In this document: positions 31,159 through 42,195 of the stretch, piece by piece | Numbering within the stretch: the first letter of the stretch is position 1 | Layout: each line of letters opens with the position of its first letter | Assembly: GCF_019393635.1 (NCBI RefSeq) | Contig: NC_057862.1 | Span: 677,256,314 to 677,320,313 of the forward strand | Reading direction: 5' to 3' | DNA: 64,000 nt | Origin: Dromiciops gliroides | Taxonomy: Eukaryota; Chordata; Mammalia; Microbiotheria; Microbiotheriidae | Translations under genes and position numbers: made by a program | The notes under the pieces: generated by a model | Database searches by the model: none | What the model was told of the DNA's origin: nothing | The model's input: only the letters and a program-made list of their open reading frames with translations

Positions 31159-31317
31159 AGGGCAGCTAGGTGGCTCAGTGGATAAAGCACCAGCCCTGGA
31201 TTAAGGAGGACCTGAGTTCAAATCTAGCTTCAGACACTTGACACTTACTAGCTGTGTGACCCTTGGCAAGTCACTTAACCCCAATTGCCTCACCCCCCCA
31301 AAACAAAAAGAAGAAGA
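31159..31317 (+). mobile_element. WSINE1/MAR1-type SINE directly after the retrocopy
   Basis: Complete sense SINE (gggcagctaggtggctcagt). Flanks gagatatctagaag (31147) and gagattcctagaga (31318) suggest a TSD overlapping the retrocopy 3' TSD, so the SINE landed after the retrocopy. Confidence 0.9.
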
Positions 31318-31502
31318 AGAGATTCCTAGAGATACTCCATTTAAAATAACTCTGTACAATATAAAGTACTGGGAATATACCTACCTAAACTAACCCAGAA
31401 TCTATATGAAAAAAGCATAAAAAACTTTGTACCCAAATGAAATCACATTTAAATAAATGTCAAAATATAAATTGTTCATGGGTAGGCAGAGCCTATATAT
31501 TA

Positions 31503-31668
31503 AAAATTACTATTTTAGGGGGCAGCTAGGTCGTGCAGTGGATAAAGCACCAGTCCTGGATTCAGGAGGACCTGAGTTCAAATCTAGCTTCACTTGACAC
31601 TTGCTAGCTATGTGACCCTGGACAAGTCACTTGACCCTCATTGCCCAGCTCCCCAAAATACTATTTTA
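31503..31668 (+). mobile_element. WSINE1/MAR1-type SINE with about 14-bp TSD inside L1
   Basis: aaaattactatttta (31503-31517) and aaaatactatttta (31655-31668) bracket a sense SINE that lacks part of the cagacacttgacac segment. Confidence 0.92.
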
Positions 31669-31838
31669 CCAAAATTAATATACATATTCAATGCCATACC
31701 AATTAAATTACCAAAATATATTTTACTGAGCTAGAAAAAAAAACAATAACAAAATTCATTGGGAAGAACAAAAGGTCAAGAATATCAAAGGAACTAAGGG
31801 GAAAAAATGTAAAAGAAGGAGGTTTAGCAGTACCAGAT

Positions 31839-32022
31839 CTTAAACTATATTATTACTTCCTTTTTTTTTTTGTGGGGCAATGGGGGTTAAGTGACTTGCC
31901 CAGGGTCACACAGCTAGTAAGTGTCAAGTGTCTGAGGCCGGATTTGAACTCAGGTACTCCTGAATCCAGGGCCGGTGCTTTATCCACTGCGCCACCTAGC
32001 TGCCCCTTAAATTATATTATAA
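31839..32022 (-). mobile_element. WSINE1/MAR1-type SINE with 17-bp TSD inside L1
   Basis: cttaaactatattatta (31839-31855) and cttaaattatattataa (32006-32022) flank a full antisense SINE; two mismatches. Confidence 0.92.
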
Positions 32023-33261
32023 GGCAGTAATTATCAAAACTATCTGCCACTGACTAAGAAACAGAGAGGTAGATAGTAAAACAGAATAGACATATAATCT
32101 ACAATAGCAAATGAATATAGTAAGCTAGTTTTTGACAAGTGTAAAGATTTAAGTTTTGGGGATAAGAATTCATTATTTGGTAAAAATTGTTAGGAAAACT
32201 GGAAGCAGTCTGGCAGAAATTAGGCACAGGTCAATATATTATACCATACACTAAGATAAGTTCAAAATGGATATATGAACTATATATAAAGGGAGACATT
32301 GCAAGAAAATTTGGAGAATATGGCACATATTATCTATCAGACTTATGGATAGGGGAACAATTTATGAGCAAATAAGACATATGAAGCTTTGTGAGATGTA
32401 AAATGGATAATTTTGATTACATTACATTTAAAAGGTTTTATACAAATAAAACAAATATAGCCAAGATAAGAAAGAAAGCAGAAAACTGGGGGGAAAATTT
32501 ATAGACAGTTCCTCAGATAAAGGTGCCATATATCCAATCTATCAAGAACTATGTCAAATCTATGAGAATGTGAGTCATTCCCCAATTGATAAATGGTCAA
32601 AAGATATAAACAGTCAATTTACTGACAAAGAAATCAAAACAATTTATAGTCACATAAGAAATGCCCTAAATCATTACTGATTAGAGAAATGCAAATTAAA
32701 ACAAGCTTGAGATATAATTTTATACCTATCAGAGTGACTAAAATAATAGAAGGGGGAAGTGACAAATGTTGGAGGGGATGTGGAAAAATTGGGACCTTAA
32801 TTGATTATTGGTGGATCTGTGAGCTGATTAAACCATTTTGGAAAGAGATATGGAATTATACCCAAAAAGTTATTAAATTGCCTATGCCCTTTGACCCAGC
32901 AATAGCACTCTGAGGATTGTTTCCTAAGATGATTAGGGTCAAAGGAAAAGAACCTATATGTTCTAAAATATTTATAGCCACTCTCTTTGTGGTGGCAAAG
33001 AATTGTAAATCATAGGCATGCCCTTCAGTTAGGGAATGCCTGAACAAATGATAACATCAGTGACGTTAGAAAATCATGGAGAGATCTCTATGAAATAATG
33101 AAAAGCAAAATGAACAGAACCAAGAGAACATTCCATACAGTAACATCGGTATTATTTCTAAAAGAACTTTAAGCAACCAAGTTATTCTATTACAAATACC
33201 CAAATTTACTGCAAAGAGTCTATGAAAGAAGCAGCAGCTTGAATATAGAAGAAAAGAACTG

Positions 33262-33400
33262 GGGGGCAGCTAGGTGGCACTGTGGATAGAGCACTGGCCC
33301 TGGAGTCAGGAGGACCTGAGTTCAAATCCGGCCTCAGACACTTGACACTTACTAGCTGTGTGAACCCTCATTGCCCCACAAAAAAAACAAACAAAAAACC
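33262..33400 (+). mobile_element. WSINE1/MAR1-type SINE with internal deletion
   Basis: Head and B box intact; after actagctgtgtga the usual ccctgggcaagtcactt is missing before accctcattgcccc. Confidence 0.9.
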
Positions 33401-33475
33401 TGACATATGTATATATACATATGCATACATATATATATATGTACACTGTGTATACACACACACATATAGATAATG
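33401..33475. repeat. ATAT/ACAC microsatellite
   Basis: tatgtatatatacatatg and cacacacacatata units following the SINE tail. Confidence 0.85.
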
Positions 33476-33655
33476 TCTAATGCTAGCCATCTCAAAGTTG
33501 GGGTGGGAGGAGAAAGTTGCATGATAACTGGGTGGTATATTTAAAAGAAATAGCAAGTTGAACACAGTGTATCTACAATCTCAGGGCAATACTCCGTGCC
33601 TCTATCTCACTTTGTTAAAGAAATGATTGTTTTATTTCTTAAGTTTAAAATAAAA
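33476..33655 (+). mobile_element. L1 3' UTR remainder
   Basis: Continues the L1 after the SINE: tggtatatttaaaagaaata, agcaagttgaacacagtgta, ending AAATAAAATAAT. Confidence 0.5.
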
Positions 33656-33790
33656 TAATTTTTTAAATTAATTTATTTATTTATTTTAGTTTTCAACATT
33701 TGTTTAGATAAGATTTCCAATTTCAAAGTTTTCTTCCTCCCTCCCCTCCCTTCCCCCTCCCCTAGACAGCATAAAATAATTTAAAAAAAA
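33656..33790 (-). mobile_element. Short L1 3' end, antisense
   Basis: tttcaacatttgtttagata, agatttccaatttcaaagtt and a cctcccctcccttcc run match the start of the antisense L1 copy at 56816-57600. Confidence 0.7.
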
Positions 33791-34130
33791 AGAAAGAACT
33801 CTTGATGTAGATGGAAGGCATTAGCTGGGGGAGGGGGAAAGGAAAGACCTCCTTCAGGAGAACAGATCGGAAGAGGTAGGAAGCCAGGGCAGCTGAATTG
33901 TAAAATTACAGACACAGTTCTTATCCCTATTCCCAATACTTACAGAAGCATATGTGAGGAGGGAAAGCCTTCCAGGAATGATAATACAAAGACATGGAGG
34001 TAGGAGATGAGAGATGGAGCAAGTAATAGACTAGCTGGATCACAGAATGCATGGTGAGAGAGGAAATCCGGGAAAGGTAGAAAGGGGACAGGTTGTGAAG
34101 AACTTTAGAACCGATTTATATGTGATCATT
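33791..34130 (+). repeat. Ancient interspersed repeat fragment
   Basis: ggaaagccttccaggaatga, acaaagacatggaggtagg, ggacaggttgtgaagaactt. Confidence 0.5.
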
Positions 34131-34800
34131 TCTTCTCTGGACTTTGATGCCTTCATCTTTAAAATGAAGGGATGGGACCAAAAGATCTCTGAGGTCCCTC
34201 GTTTTTGAGATGAGAAAACTGAGGCCTGAGGAGGGCAAATGACTTGTCCCAGGTCACCCAGGGTGGGAGGACAAAGCCATCATTTGAACTCATTCCTTCC
34301 CACTCCAAACCCCTCTTTCCATTCCGTCGCATTCCCCAGTCTCTTGATGCTTTGAGTGTTTGCGAAGGTCTAGACATGATGGTAACCATCATCACAATAG
34401 TTAGCATTTGTATCACAGTCAGAGGTTTACAATGTGTTTTACAAATATTATCTCATTTGATCCTCACAAATGAGAAATATTCTCATCCAGATGAGGAAAC
34501 TGAGTCAGAGAGAGAGGGTAAGAGACTTTCCCAGGGTCATGCAGCCAACATTGATCCAAAGTTGAGTGAGTCTTCCTGACTCCAAGTCCAACGCTCCAGA
34601 CGCCCTACTATTAGTGTTGTTGTTGATATGATCATTTCCCTCTTTGAAAAAATGAGGATGCTCAGGCCCAAAGAAATCCAATGACTTGCCCAATTCGCAC
34701 AACTAGATAGGGTCAGGACCAGGACTATAACCCAGTTCTTTTGAGGCTCAGTCCAACTACACCCTTTGCTTCTTCTGGTTATTGAAAACAATTGGCTCGA
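34131..34800 (-). mobile_element. Cluster of three MIR-like SINE fragments
   Basis: 34195-34330: gatgagaaaactgaggcctg, caggtcacccaggg. 34385-34620: ttacaatgtgttttacaaat, attatctcatttgatcctca, gatgaggaaactgagtcaga. 34640-34760: aatgacttgcccaattcgca. Confidence 0.6.
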
Positions 34801-35770
34801 TAAAATGGGAGCAGAATTGAGTAGGAATCGAGATGTGACCTCCCAGGGCCTGGCTACATGGGGATTCGTTCAGCCTGCTAGGGGCTGAGGGGTGACATCC
34901 TACCCCATTTACCAACCACAAAGGCCTGGCAGCACCAGTTCCCAGAACTAGGGCCAGGAAGGCACCAATATTCAACTATAGAGTGTTGGCAGGTCTCAGG
35001 GATACCCAAGGCTCAGAAAGTCTCATTTCCTGGCTTAAACTAGTCCTCTTCTCTCCTGGCCCATCCTCCAGAGTAACCTGAAGGAGAAATATCTCCAGCT
35101 GGACAAAAACATTTGAGTTCCATTGGGGAAAATCAACCCCTGGCCTGCCCCCAATCTGCTGCATCACCTCCAAGCCTACTCTGTCTTCCTTGGCTCTTGG
35201 GCTATTTGGGGAAACTTGCCCTGCCCCTGGGCCTCATATTTTTAGCTCTGTCTCCTTGTGGCTCAAATAGCTTTGTGCCTCTTGGAAATTTTCCCCATTT
35301 CCTCCTCAAATACCCCATTGTGGATCAATGGGAGTCAGGGGAAGAAGAGTATTGTCTGAGTGGAATTTCATGCATGTGGAAACTTTTCAGGTTTCCAGAG
35401 TTGGGAGGGCCCTCAGAAGTCCAACCTTTTCCAAACACTTCCAAATCATTAGAGTCCACCCTTAATGGGTTCCTTTCCCACAGAGGGCTTTGAATGTAGC
35501 CCTGGTGTGAAGGCTGGGGTGTAGAAGGGCCAATGACTAAGTAAAGCTAACCTGGAGAGACCATTGGGTCTAACCCTTTGTTTTCCCAATGAGAACACTG
35601 ACTTGGACTCTGAGATCTCTTCTAGCTTGGAGATTCTGCCATGGGTTATTCATTCCCAGCTGAGGTTTGATGAGATACAGTGGCTGCCCACTCCCTCAAA
35701 TAGACTGCTAATTTAGAGATGGGACTCAAGTCATCCCTCAGACTTCTCTCCTCTGAAGTAAACATTCCTG
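34801..35770. other. Low-repeat, unique-looking stretch
   Basis: No strong repeat match and no recognised exon. A 126-codon frame at 35113-35493 is Leu/Pro/Ser-rich with no domain. Confidence 0.4.
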
Positions 35771-35774
35771 ATTC

Positions 35775-36190
35775 AATTATTATAACAGCAATTCACACTG
35801 AGGGGATTTATGAAGCTCTTTCCTCATAAGAGGCCAGGGAGATAACACGCATATTACAATTCTCATTTTATAGAAGAGAAAACTAAGTCTCCACCAGGGT
35901 AAGTGACGCTTGTGGCTATTTAACTAATGATCATCTCACCACAGCTCATGGCCTCTCCCAATCCCCTACCCCAACCCATCTCTGACTCATTTGTTTTATT
36001 TTTAATTTTATCTTTTCCCCCAATTAGCAAGTATTTCTTTCCTCTCCTTTTTGACTCTTTTTCGCTGAAACACATAGCACTTACATCTTCCATTTTATTT
36101 GAGAAAACGGAGGCCCAGAGAGAATAACTGACTTATCCCAAGTCACGTAGCACATGTGGACTGAACAGCTTTTTGGACCCCCAGTCTTGG
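35775..36190 (-). mobile_element. MIR-like SINE fragments
   Basis: 35780-35920: aattcacactgaggggattt, ttctcattttatagaagaga. 36085-36180: tccattttatttgagaaaac, ggaggcccagagagaataac, caagtcacgtagcacatgtg. Confidence 0.55.
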
Positions 36191-37480
36191 AGTGTCCTCA
36201 ATTTGAAAGCTTGGACAAGGTGTTCACACACTGGGCAAGGCCTCAAATTGGTGCCATCCACCAGGATCTTTGGTCTAACACATGTAACTTGACTTTTAAT
36301 GAAAGCCATACCTAGAGGTCACAGAGAGAATTTCCAGGCATTAAGAATATACGTGATGATTTACTAAGTCATATTTTTAAGGCATCTCTTGTTGTACCTC
36401 TCCCTGCCCCCTCTAGATTTGTTCTCTGGGTTGTTTCCTACCTTGCCCACCCTTAGGCACACCTTGGCTCTAAGGTATGGCTGGTCTGAGAATAGGCATC
36501 TAATTAAAGGATGGGCCAAGGGTGAAAAGCAGGGCACAGTCTTCAAATGATGCCAAAGGCGGATGCAGAAAACCAGAACTCCATTCACATCTGGACGAGC
36601 AGATTACACAACGCTGTTGTCGGCCAAGCCTTCAGTCATCCCCAACGGGATGTGAGAATGCTGTCTGGGGAAGGGGGGCGGGAGATTAAAGGGTGGAGGC
36701 CATGGGAATACTCATCACCTGCAGATGATTCCTCTTCTAGGGTGCCCTGGTGGCCAGAGACAGGCCAAGGCTAGAGGGACTACTCAGGGAGAGGGGGAGA
36801 AGTTGTGTGACCTCTCGCGCTTCTCGACATTTCTTTCTGCCCCGCCAGTGCCCCTCAGTCTTCCCGAAAAGGGAGTTTCCACTGCTCCCTTCCCACCAGT
36901 CATGGGGCCCGAAACATGGGGCCGGGTGCGGGGGGCAAATGAGAAATGGAAACTCCCTTTTGGATTGGCAAGTTCAGTGGGGTACCAAGTATCTGATCCA
37001 AACTCCTCATCTGGAGCTTCAAAGACTTTCCAGGAAAGACCGCATTCCCATCCCTAGACTCTTAGCATATGACCTTTGGCTACCAACGCCTCCAACTCTC
37101 TGACTCCTGACTCCCAAACCCCAACGTTTGTCCCTTCCTTCCACCATCCATGCTTCAGAGACCTGTACCTAGGGTGAGGTACAGGGCCTTGGCCCAGGGC
37201 GCCAAATTTAGAGGGTGCTGGCAGTACTTAATGGATATTTAGCAGCCTAGAAGCAACAGAATCTAGCCCCTGGAATGGTTAGTTAAGAGCAGAAGCTCCA
37301 AGACACCGGGCTAGGGTTAGTACCTTCCTCTCCATTTCACTGAAGGAGCTTCACGACCTAGGAGCAAAAAATGCGTAGTTCTGGCTCTGATACCCTACAC
37401 CAGGTCATACCCCGACCTGAGAAATCCTCTCGCTCCTTCCCACCAATCGGAAGGATTCAAAAGGTATTCAAAATCACTTT
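36191..37480. other. Low-repeat stretch with inverted kappaB-like pair
   Basis: Few recognisable repeats; GC content rises at 36650-36950. Overlapping frames of 110-117 codons at 36725-37103 lack domains. Contains the inverted repeat listed separately. Confidence 0.4.
36867..36961. repeat. 15-bp perfect inverted repeat containing two kappaB-like sites
   Basis: aaaagggagtttcca (36867-36881) and tggaaactccctttt (36947-36961) are exact complements, 65 bp apart. Each arm holds GGGAGTTTCC, which fits the NF-kappaB consensus GGGRNWYYCC. Regulatory function is inference only. Confidence 0.6.
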
Positions 37481-37670
37481 CTTGGGACAATGTCTCCATC
37501 ATATGTGTGACCAACACCCCCCTGTATATATTGTCCCCCACCCCAATTAGAATGTCAATTCCTTGAGGACCCAGACTGCATCTCTTGTACTTATATCCAC
37601 TGCACTTAACAGAGTGCCTAGGAGACAGTAAGTGCCAAATAAATACTCTTTCATTCATTCATCAGATCAC
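37481..37670 (+). mobile_element. L2 3' end
   Basis: aattagaatgtcaattcctt, gaggacccagactgcatctc, cagagtgcctaggagacagt, gccaaataaatactctttca. Confidence 0.75.
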
Positions 37671-37744
37671 CGATTTCCTCAGTAAAAGATTCTTTCCCTC
37701 CTCCCCTCCATTAAGTAGTGGATTCCTTAAGAACACAAAGTGTC

Positions 37745-38900
37745 TTCCTTACCAGAAAATCTCAGAGCTTGAAAGAACCACAGAAGGCACGTGATCCAAG
37801 CCTGACACATGTAGAACATACCCAACAAGGAGCCCTCCAGCCTCTGCTTGCAGGAGGAATCCACCCTCTCCAAGGGCAGCTCACTCCAAGATTCGGAAGT
37901 TTCCTTCATGAGCTGAAATGTACACTGGCGACTTCCACCCGTTGGTTCTAATTCTTTCTTCTTTGACCAAGGAGAATAAGTCTAATCCCTCTTCCATCTG
38001 TCAAATACCTAATTAAAGACAATTATCTTATTCCCTTCACATATGACCCCCCTTTCCCACCATGTCTTCTTTTCTTCAGATTAAATATCCCCAATTCTTC
38101 CAACTCATCCTAACATGGTGTAGTATTGAAACACTTCTCACATGCACAGATTTGCTACCAACCTTGTCAACTCCCTTCCTAAGACATGGTGGCCAATAGG
38201 GAGTACAATGCTCCAGACTGGGACAAAATACCTTGACACTATCATCTCCTTATTCATGAATACCACGGCTGTCTCGATGTAGCCTGAGACAGCTTTCCTT
38301 CCTTTGGCTATCATATACCACTGTTGGTTCATGTTGAACTAATGGATGACTAACTGCTACTCCTTTTTTTAAAAGAACTGCTGTTTAGAGATGCCTCTCC
38401 CATCTTGTACTTGGGAAATTGGTTTTTTAAACCAGATAGTAAGACTTTACATTTATTCCTATTACAAGGCATTTGATGGCATGGTAGACAGAGTGCTTGG
38501 CCTGGAGTCAGGAAGATGTGAGTTCAAATCTAGTCTCAGCTACATTCTAGCCCTATGACACTAGACATTTCATTTAAACTCAGTTTCTTCATCTGTTGAA
38601 TGGGGATGATAATAGTCTGCCCCAGGTTGATGTGATGATCATGTAATATAATATTTGTAAAGCACTTGGCAAAGTGCCTGGCACACAGTAGGTGCTAGAT
38701 AAATATTAGCCGTCATTACATTTCATCAGCCCAATATCTGAGACTATAGGGTTCTGCTCTCCCATATGTTCCCTCCCACTTCCCTACACACCAGATAGGC
38801 ATTCTATATATGTTCTCTCCCACCTCACTGATAAAGAAGTTGAACACCACCAGAGTAAGGATGCCCTGAGACCAGGCAACTGTGTCTGGCCATTACAGAA
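37745..38900 (-). mobile_element. Long CR1-like LINE 3' copy, antisense, split by a SINE
   Basis: Ordered antisense CR1 phrases: tccagcctctgcttgcagga, aagggcagctcactccaaga, cttccacccgttggttcta, agtctaatccctcttcc, agattaaatatccccaattc, caatgctccagactgggaca, ttggttcatgttgaactaat, gccctctcccatctt-like and gactttacatttattccta. A CORE-SINE occupies 38470-38720, after which the copy seems to go on (cagcccaatatctgagacta). Confidence 0.8.
38470..38720 (+). mobile_element. CORE-SINE inside the CR1-like copy
   Basis: gatggcatggtagacagagt, gagttcaaatctagtctcag, gtaaagcacttggcaaagtg, cacagtaggtgctagataaa. Confidence 0.75.
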
Positions 38901-38904
38901 CAGC

Positions 38905-39060
38905 AGAGTATTGGAGCTTGTGGGAGACTTGGAGATCGTCTATCTGTCCCTCCTTTTGCCAGAGGAGAAATCCGAGGCTCCTATTGGGAGATGGCCTGCC
39001 CAAGGTCACCCAGTCAGTTAGCTCCTCTAGGGGAGGAAAAATCTAGGTCGTCTGCTCCAA
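38905..39060 (-). mobile_element. MIR-like SINE fragment
   Basis: gcagagtattggagcttgtg, gaggagaaatccgaggctcc, gcccaaggtcacccagtcag. Confidence 0.5.
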
Positions 39061-40490
39061 GCACTGAGCTGCTTCCACCCCATGGCTTCCCGTTTGCCCC
39101 ATCGGACTCAGGGGTCCCCCAAAGTGGGAGTGCACCCCACTTTGGAGGGGAGGCTGGAACCGATGGAGTAGGGGCCCTACTTCCTTTCCTCTCCCATTCT
39201 CTCTGGCCTAGAAGACTCGGTGATGTGTGCCTGGAACAGACGCTGCCCCCCTCCTAATCATCTATTTCCGAGGACAGGCATGGGGCTGGACAGCAGCCCA
39301 GAAAATAACTGATCCTGGTCGGTGGCTGCCTCGTGGCGGGGGGGAGGGGCGCAAGGCCCAGGGGTCCCCTCCTCCACTGAAGTTTTTTCCAGATGGGTTG
39401 TGCAGCCCAGTGGAGTCTGCCCAAATATTTCGAACACCAGGGCTTCCATGGGGAGGCCAGGCCAGCCAAGGGACAGAGAGCGGCCCTCCTCCCACTACCT
39501 CCTTTTTCCCCTTCTCTGGGATCTCCTCCCTCTTTGTCTCTCCTCTTTCTCCTTTTGTCCTGCCCCATGCCCCCAGGCCTTTCCCCATGGCCCACACCCT
39601 AGCTACCCTGCTCTCCCCTTCCTCTCTCCTTTTTAGTGGGGCCAAAGGGTGCTGGAGCAGACAGGTAAAGAACTGGGTTTGAATCCCGCCCCTGATACTC
39701 CTCAGCTGGAGCATTCTAGGACTGTCATTCCAATGCTCCCAGACTCAGTTTCCTTGTTGGTGCAATAGGGATTCCAGTCTCACAGGGCCCCCGATGGGGA
39801 TCAAAGGAGGACAGGGACATCCCACACTGGAAGCCCCGAGGGGCCGTACAGACCTCTTTCCAGCCAGCAGAGGCCTCCCAGCAGTCCCAGAGAGTTTGCC
39901 AAGTTGTCTGCTAAAGGTCTGGTTTTAAACTTCCTGGAGCCAGGAAGGGTGTGGGGGCTGGACAGGAGGACCCTCAGAGTACCGATCATCCTCTTCTTCC
40001 AACCCTGCTCAGGTGTCCAGCACCCTCCGCCCTGGTTAGCTCCCAGACAACCAGATTTCTTCCACCATTGGTCCTGCAACCCTAGTTTCCCATGGTGCTC
40101 ATCCCACTGATCTCCACCCCCCCCAAGTCTTATGGTCCCCCTCCTCTACTCCTTCAATGGGCTCCAAGGTTTCCTTAAGTAAGTCACGGAAAGTCTTGGA
40201 CCTCAGTTTCCTCCAGCTCTACGGGTTCCCCCTGAAGCAAAGGTTACTAGAGAAATGAGAGAGAAAGAGTGAACAGAACCTTAATTGTGAACCCTCTCCT
40301 GGTGTCCCATAGCCGCCCAATTCTTTTGGGGGTTTGTAAACTCCTTGTTCTGTGTCAGGCCACCATAGACTCAGCACCCAAAGGTGCCCACAGGGGCTCA
40401 TACCCTACATAAAATGGTTTATTCATTGGTCTGGACTCATGAGCCGATCGCCTAGGCTTGTAGTGTCAACCCTGTTTGGTATTAATAGAA
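39061..40490. other. GC-rich, repeat-poor stretch
   Basis: Apart from a CORE-SINE scrap at 39655-39800 (gggtttgaatcccgcccctg, gactcagtttccttgttgg) no repeat is evident. Several overlapping frames up to 151 codons on both strands (39227-39682, 39262-39714) have no domain and mutually exclusive frames, so no gene is called. The possibility of regulatory or untranslated sequence remains open. Confidence 0.4.
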
Positions 40491-40559
40491 AGAAATGAAA
40501 GCCTATGGGTTTTCAACATTGCACATGCCACCATTTCCACTTCATATATCCTACTTTTC

Positions 40560-40690
40560 AAGTTCAAAGAGAGCTAGGAGGCCACCCAGACCAGCTCCCT
40601 CATTTTATACACGAGGAAACTCGTCCACAGCTCAGAGGGGCCCTGAACTGGGATTAACACTGAGGACCTTTGACATCAGATCCAGTGATG
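40560..40690 (-). mobile_element. MIR-like SINE fragment
   Basis: agttcaaagagagctaggag, tcattttatacacgaggaaa, ctgaactgggattaacactg. Confidence 0.5.
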
Positions 40691-40812
40691 TTCCCACCAT
40701 TCTACCAACTGCCCTCCTAATCTTCCATCTTTTATCTTACACGCACCTTCAAGGAGACCCTGTCCCCTCAGCTGCCAATGCCTTCCCCCTCTGAAATCTC
40801 CTTCCATCTACT

Positions 40813-40862
40813 TTGTGTGTGTGTGTGTATGTACACGTACACACACACACACATGTGTATAT
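40813..40862. repeat. TG/CA microsatellite
   Basis: gtgtgtgtgtgtatgtacac followed by acacacacacatgtg; self-complementary halves. Confidence 0.9.
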
Positions 40863-41115
40863 AAATTACTACATTTTCAGTTGCATCTGACTCTTCTGAC
40901 CCCATTTGGGCTTCCCTTGGCAGAGATACTGGAGTGGTTTGCCATTTCCTTCTCCAGCTTATTTTACAGATGAGGAAATTGAGGCAAATGGGGTAAAACA
41001 ACTTGCCCAGGGTCCTGCAGATAGTAAGTGCCTGAGGCCAGATTTGAACTCAAGAAGATGAGTCTTCCTGACTCCAGGCCCAGCCCTCTATCCACTGGGC
41101 CACCTAGCTGATTGT
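40863..41115 (-). mobile_element. Long-tailed tRNA-derived SINE, antisense
   Basis: ttgcatctgactcttctgac, ggagtggtttgccatttcct, cagatgaggaaattgaggca, gggtcctgcagatagtaagt and ctatccactgggccacctag. It is the reverse of the family at 26009-26248. Confidence 0.85.
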
Positions 41116-41288
41116 ACGCATGCATGAATGTATGTATGTGTGTATACACATACATATATGTGTTTAGGTAAATGTCTGCATATAGATAGTATATAACATA
41201 TATATGCTTATATACATGTATATCTAGGTGTGTATATGCCTATATACATTTACATGTGTGTATATGTGTTATATACGCATGTCTGTTT
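41116..41288. repeat. TATG/TATA-rich microsatellite
   Basis: atgtatgtatgtgtgtatac and tatacatgtatatc units, degenerate. Confidence 0.85.
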
Positions 41289-41410
41289 ACATCTCATCTC
41301 CCTACATTAGACTGTGTGCTTCTTGTGGGCAGACATCATGTTCACCTTTCTGTATATCCCCAGTGCCCGGCACATAGTAGGTACACAATGAACACATGTT
41401 GACCGACGCT
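41289..41410 (+). mobile_element. L2 3' end
   Basis: gactgtgtgcttcttgtggg, atccccagtgcccggcacat, agtaggtacacaatgaacac. Confidence 0.75.
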
Positions 41411-42035
41411 AGGGTGGGGTCTTCCCATGGCTCACCCACCCCTCCTGGCTTTTTCAAGATGATCTTCATTTCGATATAAAAAAGGGAAGGTTTTAACAGG
41501 GCTGGCCTCACAAAAGAGACATCCTTTGTCAGTCTGTGTGTCCTGACTTAGTACAGCAGATACGGCCCCTGGGCCCGTGAGAGCTGTGTTCTTTGCTGTG
41601 AGCCCTGGAACACCACAGTCTCTGAGGAATAAAAATGCTGGAAAGGCTAGTGGGAAGAGGCACGTGGAGGGCAAGAGTGACCAATGGAGGATGAACCAGA
41701 GAAAAGGGAAGCAGCATCAGTGATGAACTAGAGAGGGAGACAGGCCAGTCACATGAATGAGGATAATCCATGGTCAGCCCACATTCTCTATGGCAGGAAA
41801 CAAAGACCCCCTATGTGTGAGGACCGAGAATCTCAGAATCTCTCTTCAGTGGAGATGTGTTCAGCCTGACGTCTAACTCGAATCCTTTAAGTGTATCTGT
41901 TTTTATTCTGCTTAGTGTAGGGAGTGACATTGGCTACAGGGCCAACTCTTGGGTCCAGTCTTCCTAAAGAAGCTACTAAATGAAAGATCTGGGAAGGTCA
42001 GTCTCTTCTCTCTCCTGTTGGAGAGGCAGGCCAGG
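41411..42035. other. Unassigned stretch
   Basis: No gene or clear repeat. Overlapping antisense frames (41302-41771) have no domain. Confidence 0.4.
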
Positions 42036-42195
42036 GAAGGCCCTAGTTCAAAGCCTGCCTCAGGTGCTTAGTCAGTTGTGAACTTGAACAATTATTTAAC
42101 CTCTCTTGGCTTCCTTTTATCATCATAGAATGAGGGGGTTGTTCTCAGTGCCCTCTGAGGTCCTTTCTAGACCTCGCACTGTAATTCTGAGCTTC
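42036..42195 (+). mobile_element. MIR-like SINE, sense
   Basis: ccctagttcaaagcctgcct, aacctctcttggcttccttt, ctctgaggtcctttctagac. Confidence 0.55.

Larger units (their letters stand above)
31318..33260 (+). pseudogene. L1 ORF2 C-terminal remnant, interrupted by two SINEs
   Basis: Frame-broken L1 ORF2. The stretch near 31670-31860 reads like the LINE segment before the C-terminal domain. At 32226-32370 it gives an IPYTKISSKWIYELYIKGDIARK-like run. At 32689-32900 it gives a MQIKTSLRYNFIPIR segment and CWRGCGKIGTL, then WWICELIKPFWKEIW and MPFDPAIAL, matching the L1 C-terminal cysteine motif region; the usual His is Asp here. Then IFIATLFVVAKN (32969-33004). Many stops and frameshifts: an inactive fossil. 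SINEs split it at 31518-31654 and 31856-32005. Confidence 0.88.

Noticed and set aside
39227..39714. Overlapping 150-codon frames on both strands
   Set aside because: GC-rich sequence lengthens chance frames. Both strands are open simultaneously, codon content is proline/glycine/arginine-biased, and no domain is seen.
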